Positions 17,254-24,918 of a stretch of DNA of 64,000 bases are shown here, one piece after another (within the stretch, counting starts at the first letter, position 1; the number at the start of each line of letters is the position of its first letter). Under the pieces are notes generated by a model, which saw nothing but the letters and a program-made list of their open reading frames with translations, made no database searches and was not told where the DNA came from. Both the position numbers and the translations under genes were made by a program. The DNA is from an uncultured Bacteroidales bacterium (GTDB lineage: Bacteria > Bacteroidota > Bacteroidia > Bacteroidales > P3): positions 16,406 to 80,405 of the forward strand of contig CAJOEN010000025.1 in assembly GCA_905233475.1 (NCBI GenBank), given 5' to 3'.

Positions 17254-17319
17254 GCTCCGTAGGAGCTTTCTTTAAATAACAAAGTATAACAAAACAATGG
17301 GGGGTTACTCCGTAGGAGT
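17254..17319. repeat. Pair of CTCCGTAGGAG palindromes
   Basis: Two short perfect palindromes lie 40 bp apart in an AT-rich leader: GCTCCGTAGGAGC at 17254-17266 and ACTCCGTAGGAGT at 17307-17319. They share the core CTCCGTAGGAG with compensatory outer bases, so pairing rather than primary sequence seems to be kept. Function is unknown; they lie just upstream of the first unassigned secreted-protein gene. Confidence 0.7.
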
Positions 17320-17347
17320 TCTCTTTTGGGGATTATAAAACTGCCTT

Positions 17348-18478
17348 ATGAAAGCATTGAAAAAGCATTATGAATCTGAAAGACACAACACTGCATTTCT
17401 TTATACTGCATCTGTCGTGCTTATTGTCTTGATGTTCGTTGCAAACCCAGGCGTAATTGGACAAGAGAGAAAAAAATATTATCGCGACAGCCTAATAAGT
17501 ATATCCATAGACAAATATCTGTCAAGGGAAAGAAAATATCAGAAATATCGTTCAAAAAAAGAAAAAATCACTTTCGACGTATCGTCCTTACCTGAAACAT
17601 ATCTCTATGATTTTCCCGACAGTTTGTATTATAAGTATCAAGATATTGTTGAATGGGTTAATTCCCAAAACCCTACTATGATTAAAAGATACAAACGCAG
17701 TAAAAGAGGTGTCCCAACAATAGATTTTGGCTGGAATATAGACGGAGATGGACGGCTACGCATATCATTTGGACAGAAATATATATCCATAAAGAAAAAG
17801 ATGCTAGAAATAACACGTTGCGGGGAATGTGGCGCCAGTTTTTTTTATAAGTTTTCGGAAAGCACTAAACAATGGGAATTGGTGGATGCTAATCCGGCAG
17901 AAGATTTCATGTTCCCCCAATATCCGGATTCCATACAAGACCCGGAGTTAACATACCATGCCCCGTTATATTTAAAAGCATATAACATCATAATGAAAGA
18001 CTTTGTCAACAAGAACGAAGTACTGCTGTTGGACACTGTATTTAACTACAGCTTTTTCACCATGCCAAATAAAGATTTCTTTGAGGACACGACAGATTAT
18101 TATTCCACAAAAGATTGTTGGCAGAATCATTATTTAAAATCTTCTGACGTGAGCAATGCACGCGCCCCCAAAAAAGCATATTTCTTTTCAGCATTTCATC
18201 ACAACGACACTGCAAGTGCAAAATACATTATATGTTTCTACCAGCCATTCAATTGCAATAATTATGTAAGTTTGGATGCCGAAATCTTTCCCGTTAAAGT
18301 AAAGCATCCCAAAGGGAATGGTTTCCATTGGTCCAATATTTTTATAGAGAATGGGGAGAAATGCTTTTGGTTCGATGTTATCAGACAACAAACAACTTCG
18401 ATTTACTATAGATTTTGGTTTTTTAGTGGATCCTACAGTTTATACAAATATGAAAAAAACACTTGCATTCACGAATAG
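17348..18478 (+). CDS. Unknown protein with N-terminal membrane/signal segment
   Basis: A 376-residue protein I do not recognise. Residues 17-38 form a hydrophobic segment ending near VIGQE, so it is either secreted or anchored. A CGEC pair sits in the middle (ITRCGECGASFFYKF) and the C-terminal third is aromatic-rich (YYRFWFFSGSYSLYKYE). Base composition is AT-rich compared with thyA next door. It opens a run of lineage-specific secreted-protein genes that extends to 20.5 kb. Coding status is supported by length and the signal-like N-terminus. Confidence 0.6.
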   Translation: MKALKKHYESERHNTAFLYTASVVLIVLMFVANPGVIGQERKKYYRDSLISISIDKYLSRERKYQKYRSKKEKITFDVSSLPETYLYDFPDSLYYKYQDIVEWVNSQNPTMIKRYKRSKRGVPTIDFGWNIDGDGRLRISFGQKYISIKKKMLEITRCGECGASFFYKFSESTKQWELVDANPAEDFMFPQYPDSIQDPELTYHAPLYLKAYNIIMKDFVNKNEVLLLDTVFNYSFFTMPNKDFFEDTTDYYSTKDCWQNHYLKSSDVSNARAPKKAYFFSAFHHNDTASAKYIICFYQPFNCNNYVSLDAEIFPVKVKHPKGNGFHWSNIFIENGEKCFWFDVIRQQTTSIYYRFWFFSGSYSLYKYEKNTCIHE

Positions 18479-18579
18479 GGTACTTCAGCTTAAGAAATAT
18501 CCAATCGTTTCTATCGATTGAAAAACAGAATATTTCGGCATAGCTTAATTTCAATAACGTCCACGACAAATAAAAATCA

Positions 18580-18626
18580 TCCGCATATCATTTTCACTAA
18601 TCACAGTTCACCATTCACAGTTCACA
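18580..18626. repeat. CCGCATATCA/TCACAGTTCAC dispersed repeat, copy A
   Basis: CCGCATATCA is followed by CACTAATCACAGTTCAC and a second TTCACAGTTCACA. A closely similar arrangement occurs at 20571-20619. Both lie in gaps between genes of the unknown secreted cluster. A partial TAATCACTGTTCACTGATTA occurs near 63860. Confidence 0.7.
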
Positions 18627-18657
18627 CAAAAATACAACAACGAAAAACTATAGAGCA

Positions 18658-19206
18658 ATGAAAAAACATTTTGCACTGATATTGCCAATTCTTATGGCGA
18701 TGGTTTGCCACACTCATTCTATGTATGCAAATACCGAGGCTACACCTCGCAACCCCTATCAGGAGGAATCTCAAATAAGAAAAATAGAGATATATGGCGT
18801 CAGTCTTCAAACTGGTTACAAAATTCCCACCACAATAAAAAATCTTAAACAACGCACAGAATATAGTTCAACAATATATAATATCGACTTGCTAGAAGAT
18901 TTATTCGAAGACTACAATAGTTGCGACGAATATCTTACCTCTCGCGACACAATAGTTCCACGAAGAAATTTATGCCATGCTTGTGTAAAAATATATTTCT
19001 CATTCAGAAAAGTTACACTTTATTTCAGAGAGGACGCCTGCTATTATTATAAAGGACAATGGTACAAACCAAATTATTTGTTGTATTACAGCATATTCTG
19101 CATTTTTGAAAAGGATTCTATTGTGTATGGCTCAATACTTGAGAAATGCGAAGAAGAATTTTACAATAATAAAACAGGAAAAACTGGCAACGAAAACAAT
19201 CTTTAA
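18658..19206 (+). CDS. Unknown secreted protein
   Basis: A 182-residue protein with a signal peptide (residues 1-23, ending SMYANTE). No known domain is recognised. The mature part is rich in Tyr, Asp and Cys (CDEY, CHACVKIYFSF, EDACYYYKG), which suits an extracytoplasmic protein with disulfides. Its 3' end overlaps the start region of the next small gene. The AT-rich composition matches its neighbours. Confidence 0.6.
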   Translation: MKKHFALILPILMAMVCHTHSMYANTEATPRNPYQEESQIRKIEIYGVSLQTGYKIPTTIKNLKQRTEYSSTIYNIDLLEDLFEDYNSCDEYLTSRDTIVPRRNLCHACVKIYFSFRKVTLYFREDACYYYKGQWYKPNYLLYYSIFCIFEKDSIVYGSILEKCEEEFYNNKTGKTGNENNL

Positions 19207-19396
19207 ACTATTAATAATAAGCAGTTTGTGCATCCTTTATTCGTGCAATTGCGACGCTTCTCACCCAGAGACTTTGCAAAACAATACAAAACCAACAAAT
19301 TGCATTGACAAAGCAGATTCTTTGGCAAAAGACACTATTATACAAACATGGATAAAGGATTCTCTTGGCTGTATGCGACTTAGAAAAATCGAATAG
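19127..19396 (+). CDS. Small putative lipoprotein, start uncertain
   Basis: A frame encoding TIFKLLIISSLCILYSCNCD, a good lipoprotein signal with lipobox LYSC, then a short Asn/Lys-rich tail ending MRLRKIE. ATG 19127 leaves about 20 extra residues before the signal, and an earlier ATG is at 19106. The true start may be non-ATG and closer to the hydrophobic stretch. It overlaps the preceding gene in another frame, so it may be a small immunity- or anchor-like companion. That role is a guess. Confidence 0.4.
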   Translation: MAQYLRNAKKNFTIIKQEKLATKTIFKLLIISSLCILYSCNCDASHPETLQNNTKPTNCIDKADSLAKDTIIQTWIKDSLGCMRLRKIE

Positions 19397-19434
19397 AAAA
19401 AAAACAATTGCGGATTTAATAAGCTTTAATAAAA

Positions 19435-20157
19435 ATGAACCGTTTGCCTGTCATTTTACTGTTATTGGTATCAAACGTCTTGATTGCACAAAAGATACAA
19501 TTTCCGTATTCGTACAAAAATGAATTTCAGGAGATACACGAAGACGACAAAGTCATAAAAATTTTGGATTCCAATCTGAAATTCATAGAATATTTCAATC
19601 CCGACTTCCATGAGTTTTTCACACCATCCGATACCGCTTACAGAGATTATTTTGTATCGGGAGAAAATGTCTATATGATTGATTCGTTGGTTATTACAAA
19701 CCACAGCTCTTATTCAATGGACTCTCAGATAGAGGGTGTGTACAAAACAAGAATAAACGGGGAAAAATTCATTATAGTGGACTTTTATGACGGTTTTCAG
19801 TTAGGTACTATGGTACAACCGCTATATTTCATTTTCAAGGAAGAGAAAGGCTCTTTTGCGTTGCAATCGGTGTATATAATTGAAAATGTGAATGCTTACG
19901 ACAGTGTGGTAACAGAGTCCTTGCAAATGTTCTACGAAAACGGAAAAATAAAAATGAAAGGCATAAATTTGGTACTTTTGCGAGATCCAAATTGGCTCAC
20001 TCTTCAAATACACAATGCATTATTCGAAGGTATCGTTACAAAAGACTCTCGCCACTCGCTATTCTCTCTATTAGGCCAGCCCGAGGAGATAACTGATGTA
20101 TCGAGATACCAAACCGATTGCAAAGAATGGTTAAAATACACAAGGGGGCTTCTATAA
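19435..20157 (+). CDS. Unknown secreted protein, 5' part of an interrupted gene
   Basis: A 240-residue product with a signal peptide (ending VLIAQKI) and no recognised domain. The last four codons (RGLL) and the stop lie inside the 95-bp repeat that starts at 20142. The frame after the repeat (ORF at 20239-20541) is the same reading frame, so the two parts probably formed one protein of about 310 residues: ...CKEWLKYT then MTYHVCGDTAYLQ. Read this way, the product here is truncated. The alternative is two separate genes. Confidence 0.55.
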   Translation: MNRLPVILLLLVSNVLIAQKIQFPYSYKNEFQEIHEDDKVIKILDSNLKFIEYFNPDFHEFFTPSDTAYRDYFVSGENVYMIDSLVITNHSSYSMDSQIEGVYKTRINGEKFIIVDFYDGFQLGTMVQPLYFIFKEEKGSFALQSVYIIENVNAYDSVVTESLQMFYENGKIKMKGINLVLLRDPNWLTLQIHNALFEGIVTKDSRHSLFSLLGQPEEITDVSRYQTDCKEWLKYTRGLL

Positions 20158-20236
20158 ATTGCCTCGGAGAGGCAAACTCTCAATAACCTCACATGCTAAT
20201 GTGAGGTATATCAGGCAAATAAAGAACAGGCGTGTC
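20142..20236. repeat. 95-bp two-hairpin repeat, copy 1
   Basis: First of three copies in which I see no difference (others at 24567-24661 and 36964-37058). It begins AAGGGGGCTTCTATAAA and ends AACAGGCGTGTC. Hairpin 1 (20159-20175) is TTGCCTC-GGA-GAGGCAA. Hairpin 2 (20187-20206) is CCTCACAT-GCTA-ATGTGAGG. There are no terminal inverted repeats and no evident target duplication. This copy interrupts an open frame. The shared core from GGGGG to GTGTC is 93 bp, a multiple of three. Confidence 0.97.
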
Positions 20237-20238
20237 GG

Positions 20239-20541
20239 ATGACATACCATGTTTGCGGTGATACGGCTTATTTGCAGGGAATTTATTTTCCACAAAACCC
20301 TGATGTAAAAATCATTTACAATGGAGAAATTATCGACGGAAAAATGACTATTGACGATTTTTGCAGAAAATTCAATATCAACAAGGAATATGTTTTCAGA
20401 TTTTTGTTTGTCAACACCTCATGTCCTTTTGTTGATGAAGGATTTGCGTCGGTCATCATGTTATACATCAACGGCATCTATTCCGAATGTATATTTGACA
20501 GCAATCAAAGACTGGTTTACATAGGTTTCCCAACTCTTTAA
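20239..20541 (+). pseudogene. 3' part of the interrupted unknown gene
   Basis: A 100-residue frame that starts 2 nt after the 95-bp repeat, in the same frame as the upstream gene. It has no signal peptide or promoter. Its first Met (MTYHVCGDTAYLQG) looks internal rather than initiating. Visible features are IDGKMTIDDFCRKFNI and two Cys residues. The most economical reading is the detached C-terminal domain of the protein encoded from 19435. It could still be translated by reinitiation. Confidence 0.5.
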
Positions 20542-20570
20542 TTTCATCCCCATAAAAAAAATTCTGAATA

Positions 20571-20619
20571 TCCGCATATCACTTATCACAGTTCACTGGT
20601 CACTAATCACAGTTCACTC
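20571..20619. repeat. CCGCATATCA/TCACAGTTCAC dispersed repeat, copy B
   Basis: Near-copy of the unit at 18580-18626: TCCGCATATCACTTATCACA, then GTTCACTGGTCACTAATCACAGTTCAC. It lies between the interrupted gene and the lolA promoter. Confidence 0.7.
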
Positions 20620-20653
20620 AAAAATTTCGCTTATCAAAAAAAAAAAAAAATCG

Positions 20654-20661
20654 TACCTTTG
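20654..20661 (+). promoter_or_regulatory. -7 box TACCTTTG upstream of lolA-like gene
   Basis: An exact TAnnTTTG match follows a 13-nt A-tract. The -33 box is poor. It lies 74 nt before the LolA-like ATG and is the only such box in the gap, so it probably drives the LolA-acyltransferase-HAD-GH3 run. Confidence 0.55.
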
Positions 20662-20735
20662 CAAGTAATTTTTTTTCATAAAAAAACGGGTAAAGCGTTA
20701 TTAATCAATTTCGCAAACTACAAAACGCAAAAAAA

Positions 20736-21356
20736 ATGACAAAAAAAACAACAGCACTGCTTATTGCATTTTTTGCTACGGCAGCTTTTGCCGACGAAAC
20801 CGCGGTTCTTGCCAAAATAAAAGCCGCCAACGCCCAAATTAAAAGCATTGAAAGCTCTTTCAACGAGGCTAAAACCCTGAAAGCCAACGGCAAAACAATC
20901 GAAAAACAAGGCACATTCTATTTTGTGGCCGACAGCAAGTTAGCCATGCAATACACCCAACCTACAGGCGATAAAACCGTTATCAACGGCAAAAATATGC
21001 TTATTGTACGCGACGGCAAAGCACGTACTTTCAACACCGATAGAAACTCCCGCATGCGCAACCTCTCCACCATACTACTCTTTGCCGTACACGGTGAAAT
21101 AGAAACTCTATGCAAGGCTGTTTCGGCCACCTACGCTACTGCGGATAAAGGCGATTGCTACGTGGTAACCGTCAATGCCACAAAAAAATCGTCGAAAGGC
21201 TACTCAAAGATAGAAATAACGTACAACAAAGCCGACGGCCTTATCCGCCAGATGATTATGACCGAAAACTCCGGCGACGTAACCACCTACACCCTGTCGG
21301 GTGCCGTAAAAAACAAAGCCATAGCCGATACCTACTTCTCAACAGCAAAGAAATAA
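20736..21356 (+). CDS. LolA-like outer-membrane lipoprotein carrier
   Basis: A 206-residue periplasmic protein with a signal peptide (ending ATAAFADE). It shows the LolA half-barrel pattern: IKSIESSFNEAKTL, TFYFVADSKLAMQY, DKTVINGKNMLIV and a downstream ITYNKADGLIRQM. LolA-like proteins shuttle lipidated proteins or lipids across the periplasm. Because it heads a run with an acyltransferase and a GH3 protein, it may serve a dedicated lipid pathway and not general lipoprotein traffic. It ends 1 nt before the next ATG. Confidence 0.78.
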   Translation: MTKKTTALLIAFFATAAFADETAVLAKIKAANAQIKSIESSFNEAKTLKANGKTIEKQGTFYFVADSKLAMQYTQPTGDKTVINGKNMLIVRDGKARTFNTDRNSRMRNLSTILLFAVHGEIETLCKAVSATYATADKGDCYVVTVNATKKSSKGYSKIEITYNKADGLIRQMIMTENSGDVTTYTLSGAVKNKAIADTYFSTAKK

Positions 21357-21357
21357 G

Positions 21358-22218
21358 ATGCTCCAAACCGACAATATCCGATACCGCAACCTTGAGGTAA
21401 ACAAAGGAGTTTACATACCACAACCCGAGACCGACTTCCCCGAGGACAACCCCTACAAAAAGCTGTACCCCGCCAAGCACCTCCGCGAGCTGGTGTTCGA
21501 CGAAAACTACACTTACCTCGACAAAAGCCTGAGTTTCTGGTTACAACGCTGGATAGGCTACGCCTTTTTGGTGGATTTTTTGATCCCGTTGGTAAACCAC
21601 ACCAAATTCGGCCTGCGCATACGCGGGCGCAATAACCTCAAGAAATACCGCAAAGAGCTGGAAAACGGCGCCATCACCATCTGCAACCACTGCTACCGCT
21701 GGGACGCCCCCTGCGTTATCAACGCATTGCATTTCAAAAAGATATGGATTCCAGTATACGGCGACAACCTCAACGGCAAAGACTATTGGCACATAAAGCA
21801 CGTGGGCGGCATTCCCGTGCCCGACAATATGGGCGGACTCAAGAAATTCAACCAAGCCTTCGACGAACTGCACGAGAAAAAACAATGGTTCCACGTGTTC
21901 CCCGAGGAGAGTCGCTGGAATTTCTACAAGCCGCTGCGTCCGTTCCGCAAAGGAGCCTTTTCGATGGCATACAAATACAACATGCCCATTGTGCCTATGT
22001 GTATCACTTTCCGCGAACGCAAAGGCATATACAAACTGCTGGGCAAGGCCAGCGAGCCGCTGCTCACCATCACCATAGGCGAACCCATTTTCCCCGACTG
22101 CAAGGCGCAACGCAAGGACGAGGTAAACAGACTTTTACACCTGAGCCACAATATTTTGCAAAAAATGGCAGGCATTACAAAAAACTCTTGGCCGGCATTT
22201 ATCAACGAAGAAGAATAG
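21358..22218 (+). CDS. Lysophospholipid acyltransferase family protein
   Basis: A 286-residue PlsC-fold acyltransferase. The catalytic H(X4)D motif is in CNHCYRWDAP. Glycerol-phosphate-binding motifs appear as FPEESRW and as VPMCITF, with a hydrophobic segment near LVDFLIPLV. Such enzymes acylate lysophosphatidate or related lipids at the inner membrane. The start abuts the LolA-like gene and the stop abuts the HAD gene, showing a tight operon. The acceptor may be non-standard given the GH3 neighbour. Confidence 0.85.
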   Translation: MLQTDNIRYRNLEVNKGVYIPQPETDFPEDNPYKKLYPAKHLRELVFDENYTYLDKSLSFWLQRWIGYAFLVDFLIPLVNHTKFGLRIRGRNNLKKYRKELENGAITICNHCYRWDAPCVINALHFKKIWIPVYGDNLNGKDYWHIKHVGGIPVPDNMGGLKKFNQAFDELHEKKQWFHVFPEESRWNFYKPLRPFRKGAFSMAYKYNMPIVPMCITFRERKGIYKLLGKASEPLLTITIGEPIFPDCKAQRKDEVNRLLHLSHNILQKMAGITKNSWPAFINEEE

Positions 22219-22845
22219 ATGAAAGCAATAATATTCGACCTTGACGGAACTCTTTACGACAACAGCAATTTGCCGTTGCGACTGATACTGCACTGCCTTA
22301 CCTCCGTTTTTACCCTGAAAGCGGAACGCACCGCACGGGCACAATTTTCGGGACAGTATTTCGGCAACAGCGAGGAATATTTCAAAATGCTTTTTAAACG
22401 AATGTCGGCAATAAGCGGTAAATCAACGGGATACGTAGAACGGTGGTATCACGGCAAGTATATGCCAACCATGTGCAAAGTACTTGAAAAACACTATCAT
22501 TACAAGGATGGCGTTCCCGAAAAACTTGCCCGTTTGCGCGAACAGGGCATAAAATCAGCCGTTTTTTCGGACTACGACCATATAATTGAGCGGCTTAGAG
22601 CCCTGGACATCAACCCCGAGTGGTTCGACGTTTGTATCGACGCCCCAGCGGCAGGCGGACTTAAACCCTGTCGAGAATCCTTCATAAACATAGCCGAAAT
22701 GCTTGATTGTGAGCCTAATGACATACTCGTTATCGGCGACCGCGACGACACCGACGGACAAGGTGCCCGCAACAGCGGCATGCAGTTCCTGCTGGTGAAG
22801 AAAAAAGCCCCCTTTTTGCATGATATTCAGAAACTAATGATGTAA
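22219..22845 (+). CDS. HAD-superfamily hydrolase
   Basis: A 208-residue HAD phosphatase. Motif I is IFDLDGTLYDN (nucleophile Asp8), motif II is AVFSDYD, motif III is the Lys in GGLKPCRESF, and motif IV is VIGDRDDTDGQGA. The cap is the helical C1 type, as in phosphoglycolate phosphatase-like enzymes. The substrate is not evident. ATG 22219 directly follows the acyltransferase stop with no gap, so translation is probably coupled. Confidence 0.88.
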   Translation: MKAIIFDLDGTLYDNSNLPLRLILHCLTSVFTLKAERTARAQFSGQYFGNSEEYFKMLFKRMSAISGKSTGYVERWYHGKYMPTMCKVLEKHYHYKDGVPEKLARLREQGIKSAVFSDYDHIIERLRALDINPEWFDVCIDAPAAGGLKPCRESFINIAEMLDCEPNDILVIGDRDDTDGQGARNSGMQFLLVKKKAPFLHDIQKLMM

Positions 22846-22865
22846 AAACATAAAACACACTTAAT

Positions 22866-24611
22866 ATGAAAATTACAGAAGACCATCTGAACCCATTTGT
22901 GCCGAACACACTGCTCGACATAGCCGGCGGACTGCTTTACCGTAAACTTAAAAAAGTTAGCAAAGACCCGCGCAAAGCAAGTGAAAAGACTCTGCGTCAG
23001 ATTCTTACCTACGCCAAAGACAGTGTTTACGGCAAGGAACATCATTTCGAGGAAATTCTTAAAGCCAAAGACGATGTGGAACTCTATCGTCTCTATCGCG
23101 AAAACGTGAAACCCAATGAGTATGAAGACCTTCGTCCATACGTGGACCGTCACAAAAACGGCGAAGCCGACATACTTTTCCCGGGCAAGCCCGTACTTTA
23201 CGCCACAACCTCCGGCGCCACAAGCAAACCCAAATGGATTCCCATCACCCAAGAGTATATCGACAACATCTACAGCAAGATGAACAAGGTGTGGCTGTAC
23301 AATTTCCACCGCAACTGCAAGCATGTGTGGGAAGGCCCCATCGTCTCTATCGTAGGCAAATACATCGAAGGTTACGCCCCCGACGGCACCATGTACGGCT
23401 CCGTGTCGGGTTACACCCAGGCCAAATGCCCCAGCTTTGTGAAGAAACTCTACGCCTCGCCGTCCGACATTTTCTATATCGAGGACTACACCGCACGTAA
23501 CTACGCCATTATGCGTATGGGTATCGAACGCAACGTGCACCTGTGCGTTACCGCCAACCCCAGCACTATGGTCGAAATGCAGAACAACGTGAACCGCTAC
23601 CTCGACGACTATATAGACGACATCGAACACGGCACCATGAGCAAAAAGGTGAACATCCCGGACAAAATCCGTGCCGCCGTTCAGCCTTACCTCAAACCAA
23701 ATCCCGACCGTGCCAATGAATTACGTGAGTTGCGTGCCAAATACGGCACAGTACTACCTAAGCATTTCTGGCCCGAACTTCAGCTACTTACCACTTGGAA
23801 ATGCGGAAACACCAAAGTCTATCTCGAGAAATTGGAAGGCTGTTACCCCGAAGGCATGCTACATCAGGAATTCGGCTATTTCTCGTCGGAATGTCGTTTC
23901 GGTATTGTGCTCGACGACTCCATCAACACCACCCTTTTCCCGCACTACCACTACTACGAGTTCGTTCCCGAAGAGGATTTCGGCACCGACAACCCACGTT
24001 TCCTGCAGCTGCACGAACTTGAGGTTGGCAAACGCTACTGCCCATACTGCACAACCTTTGCAGGTCTGTACCGCTACAATATGAACGACATAATCGAGGT
24101 TAGCGACTATTTTGTAAACACTCCGCGTGTGCACATGGTGCAGAAAGTGAACGGCATAGTTACCATGACCGGCGAAAAGCTCTACGAGCCCCAGTTTATC
24201 GAAGCCGTGCGCAACGCCGAAAAAGAGACCGGACTGAAAACCAAGTTCTTCATCGGTTTCGCCGACCTCAGTATCTCGGCTTACCATTTCTACTACGAGT
24301 TTGAAAATCAGGAGACTACCGTCGAGCAAGCCAACGAGTTCAACAAAATTGTGGACGACAACCTAAAAAAATCAAACATCGAATATCAGGCCGAACGAGA
24401 CAGTTTCCGTTTGAAAGACCCGATAGCGCACCTGCTCGAGGAGAACAGCTTCGAGAAATTCAAAGAAGCCACCCTCAAAATCACCGGTGCCGACGCCAGC
24501 CGTTTCAAACTAAACCTGCTTTTGCAGGACGAAGTGCGCCACGAACGCATGAAACAGTTCGAAAAGAAGGGGGCTTCTATAAATTGCCTCGGAGAGGCAA
24601 ACTCTCAATAA
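22866..24611 (+). CDS. GH3-family acyl-amido synthetase with repeat-derived tail
   Basis: A 581-residue GH3 (auxin-responsive-promoter family) adenylating enzyme. ATP-binding motifs are ATTSGATSKPKWIPIT, YFSSECRFG and YRYNMNDIIEV. Plant relatives conjugate amino acids to acyl acids; the bacterial substrate is unknown. The last 13 residues (GASINCLGEANSQ) and the stop codon come entirely from the 95-bp repeat that begins at 24567. The native C-terminus after FEKK has therefore been replaced or extended. Spacing to the HAD gene is 20 nt. Confidence 0.88.
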   Translation: MKITEDHLNPFVPNTLLDIAGGLLYRKLKKVSKDPRKASEKTLRQILTYAKDSVYGKEHHFEEILKAKDDVELYRLYRENVKPNEYEDLRPYVDRHKNGEADILFPGKPVLYATTSGATSKPKWIPITQEYIDNIYSKMNKVWLYNFHRNCKHVWEGPIVSIVGKYIEGYAPDGTMYGSVSGYTQAKCPSFVKKLYASPSDIFYIEDYTARNYAIMRMGIERNVHLCVTANPSTMVEMQNNVNRYLDDYIDDIEHGTMSKKVNIPDKIRAAVQPYLKPNPDRANELRELRAKYGTVLPKHFWPELQLLTTWKCGNTKVYLEKLEGCYPEGMLHQEFGYFSSECRFGIVLDDSINTTLFPHYHYYEFVPEEDFGTDNPRFLQLHELEVGKRYCPYCTTFAGLYRYNMNDIIEVSDYFVNTPRVHMVQKVNGIVTMTGEKLYEPQFIEAVRNAEKETGLKTKFFIGFADLSISAYHFYYEFENQETTVEQANEFNKIVDDNLKKSNIEYQAERDSFRLKDPIAHLLEENSFEKFKEATLKITGADASRFKLNLLLQDEVRHERMKQFEKKGASINCLGEANSQ

Positions 24612-24661
24612 CCTCACATGCTAATGTGAGGTATATCAGGCAAATAAAGAACAGGCGTGTC
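24567..24661. repeat. 95-bp two-hairpin repeat, copy 2
   Basis: I see no difference from copies 1 and 3 over 95 bp. It overlaps the 3' end of the GH3 gene, and its internal TAA at 24609-24611 is the GH3 stop. The flanks (GAAAAG before, GGAGTTTC after) share only GGA with copy 1. It is followed 13 bp later by a strong terminator. Confidence 0.97.
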
Positions 24662-24673
24662 GGAGTTTCACAC

Positions 24674-24710
24674 AAAAGGAACAGAAACTGCTTGTTTCTG
24701 TTCCTTTTTT
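24674..24710 (+). terminator. Rho-independent terminator after GH3
   Basis: A perfect 15-bp stem, AAAAGGAACAGAAAC paired with GTTTCTGTTCCTTTT, has a 5-nt loop TGCTT and continues into a T run. It ends the LolA-to-GH3 transcript. Confidence 0.93.
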
Positions 24711-24918
24711 CATTAGTCTCCGATTTTTTTTTGTACAAAAATAATATTTAATTCTGCAAATATACAAAAAAAAATTGACTTTTTTACGCTGACAGAAAAA
24801 AGTTCGTTTTTGTGACGATAAGCGAGAGGGTAAACTACCTCTGCCCTTTCAGGATTTTTACTCCCCACTGCACATCACTGGTTGGATTAAGATGGCAGGT
24901 GCACGGGAAAAAAAACAC
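24711..24918. other. AT-rich gap between convergent genes
   Basis: Together with repeat copy 2 and the terminator, this forms the 307-bp gap after GH3. It contains a minus-strand TATATTTG box (24757-24764) pointing towards the repeat, with no good -33 box. I see no convincing gene here; the RNA ligase gene ends at 24919 on the minus strand. Confidence 0.5.

Noticed and set aside
20142..20236. Integron attC site
   Set aside because: No GTTRRRY/RYYYAAC core sites at the ends, no integrase in the window, and the copies are not spaced by single promoterless cassettes.
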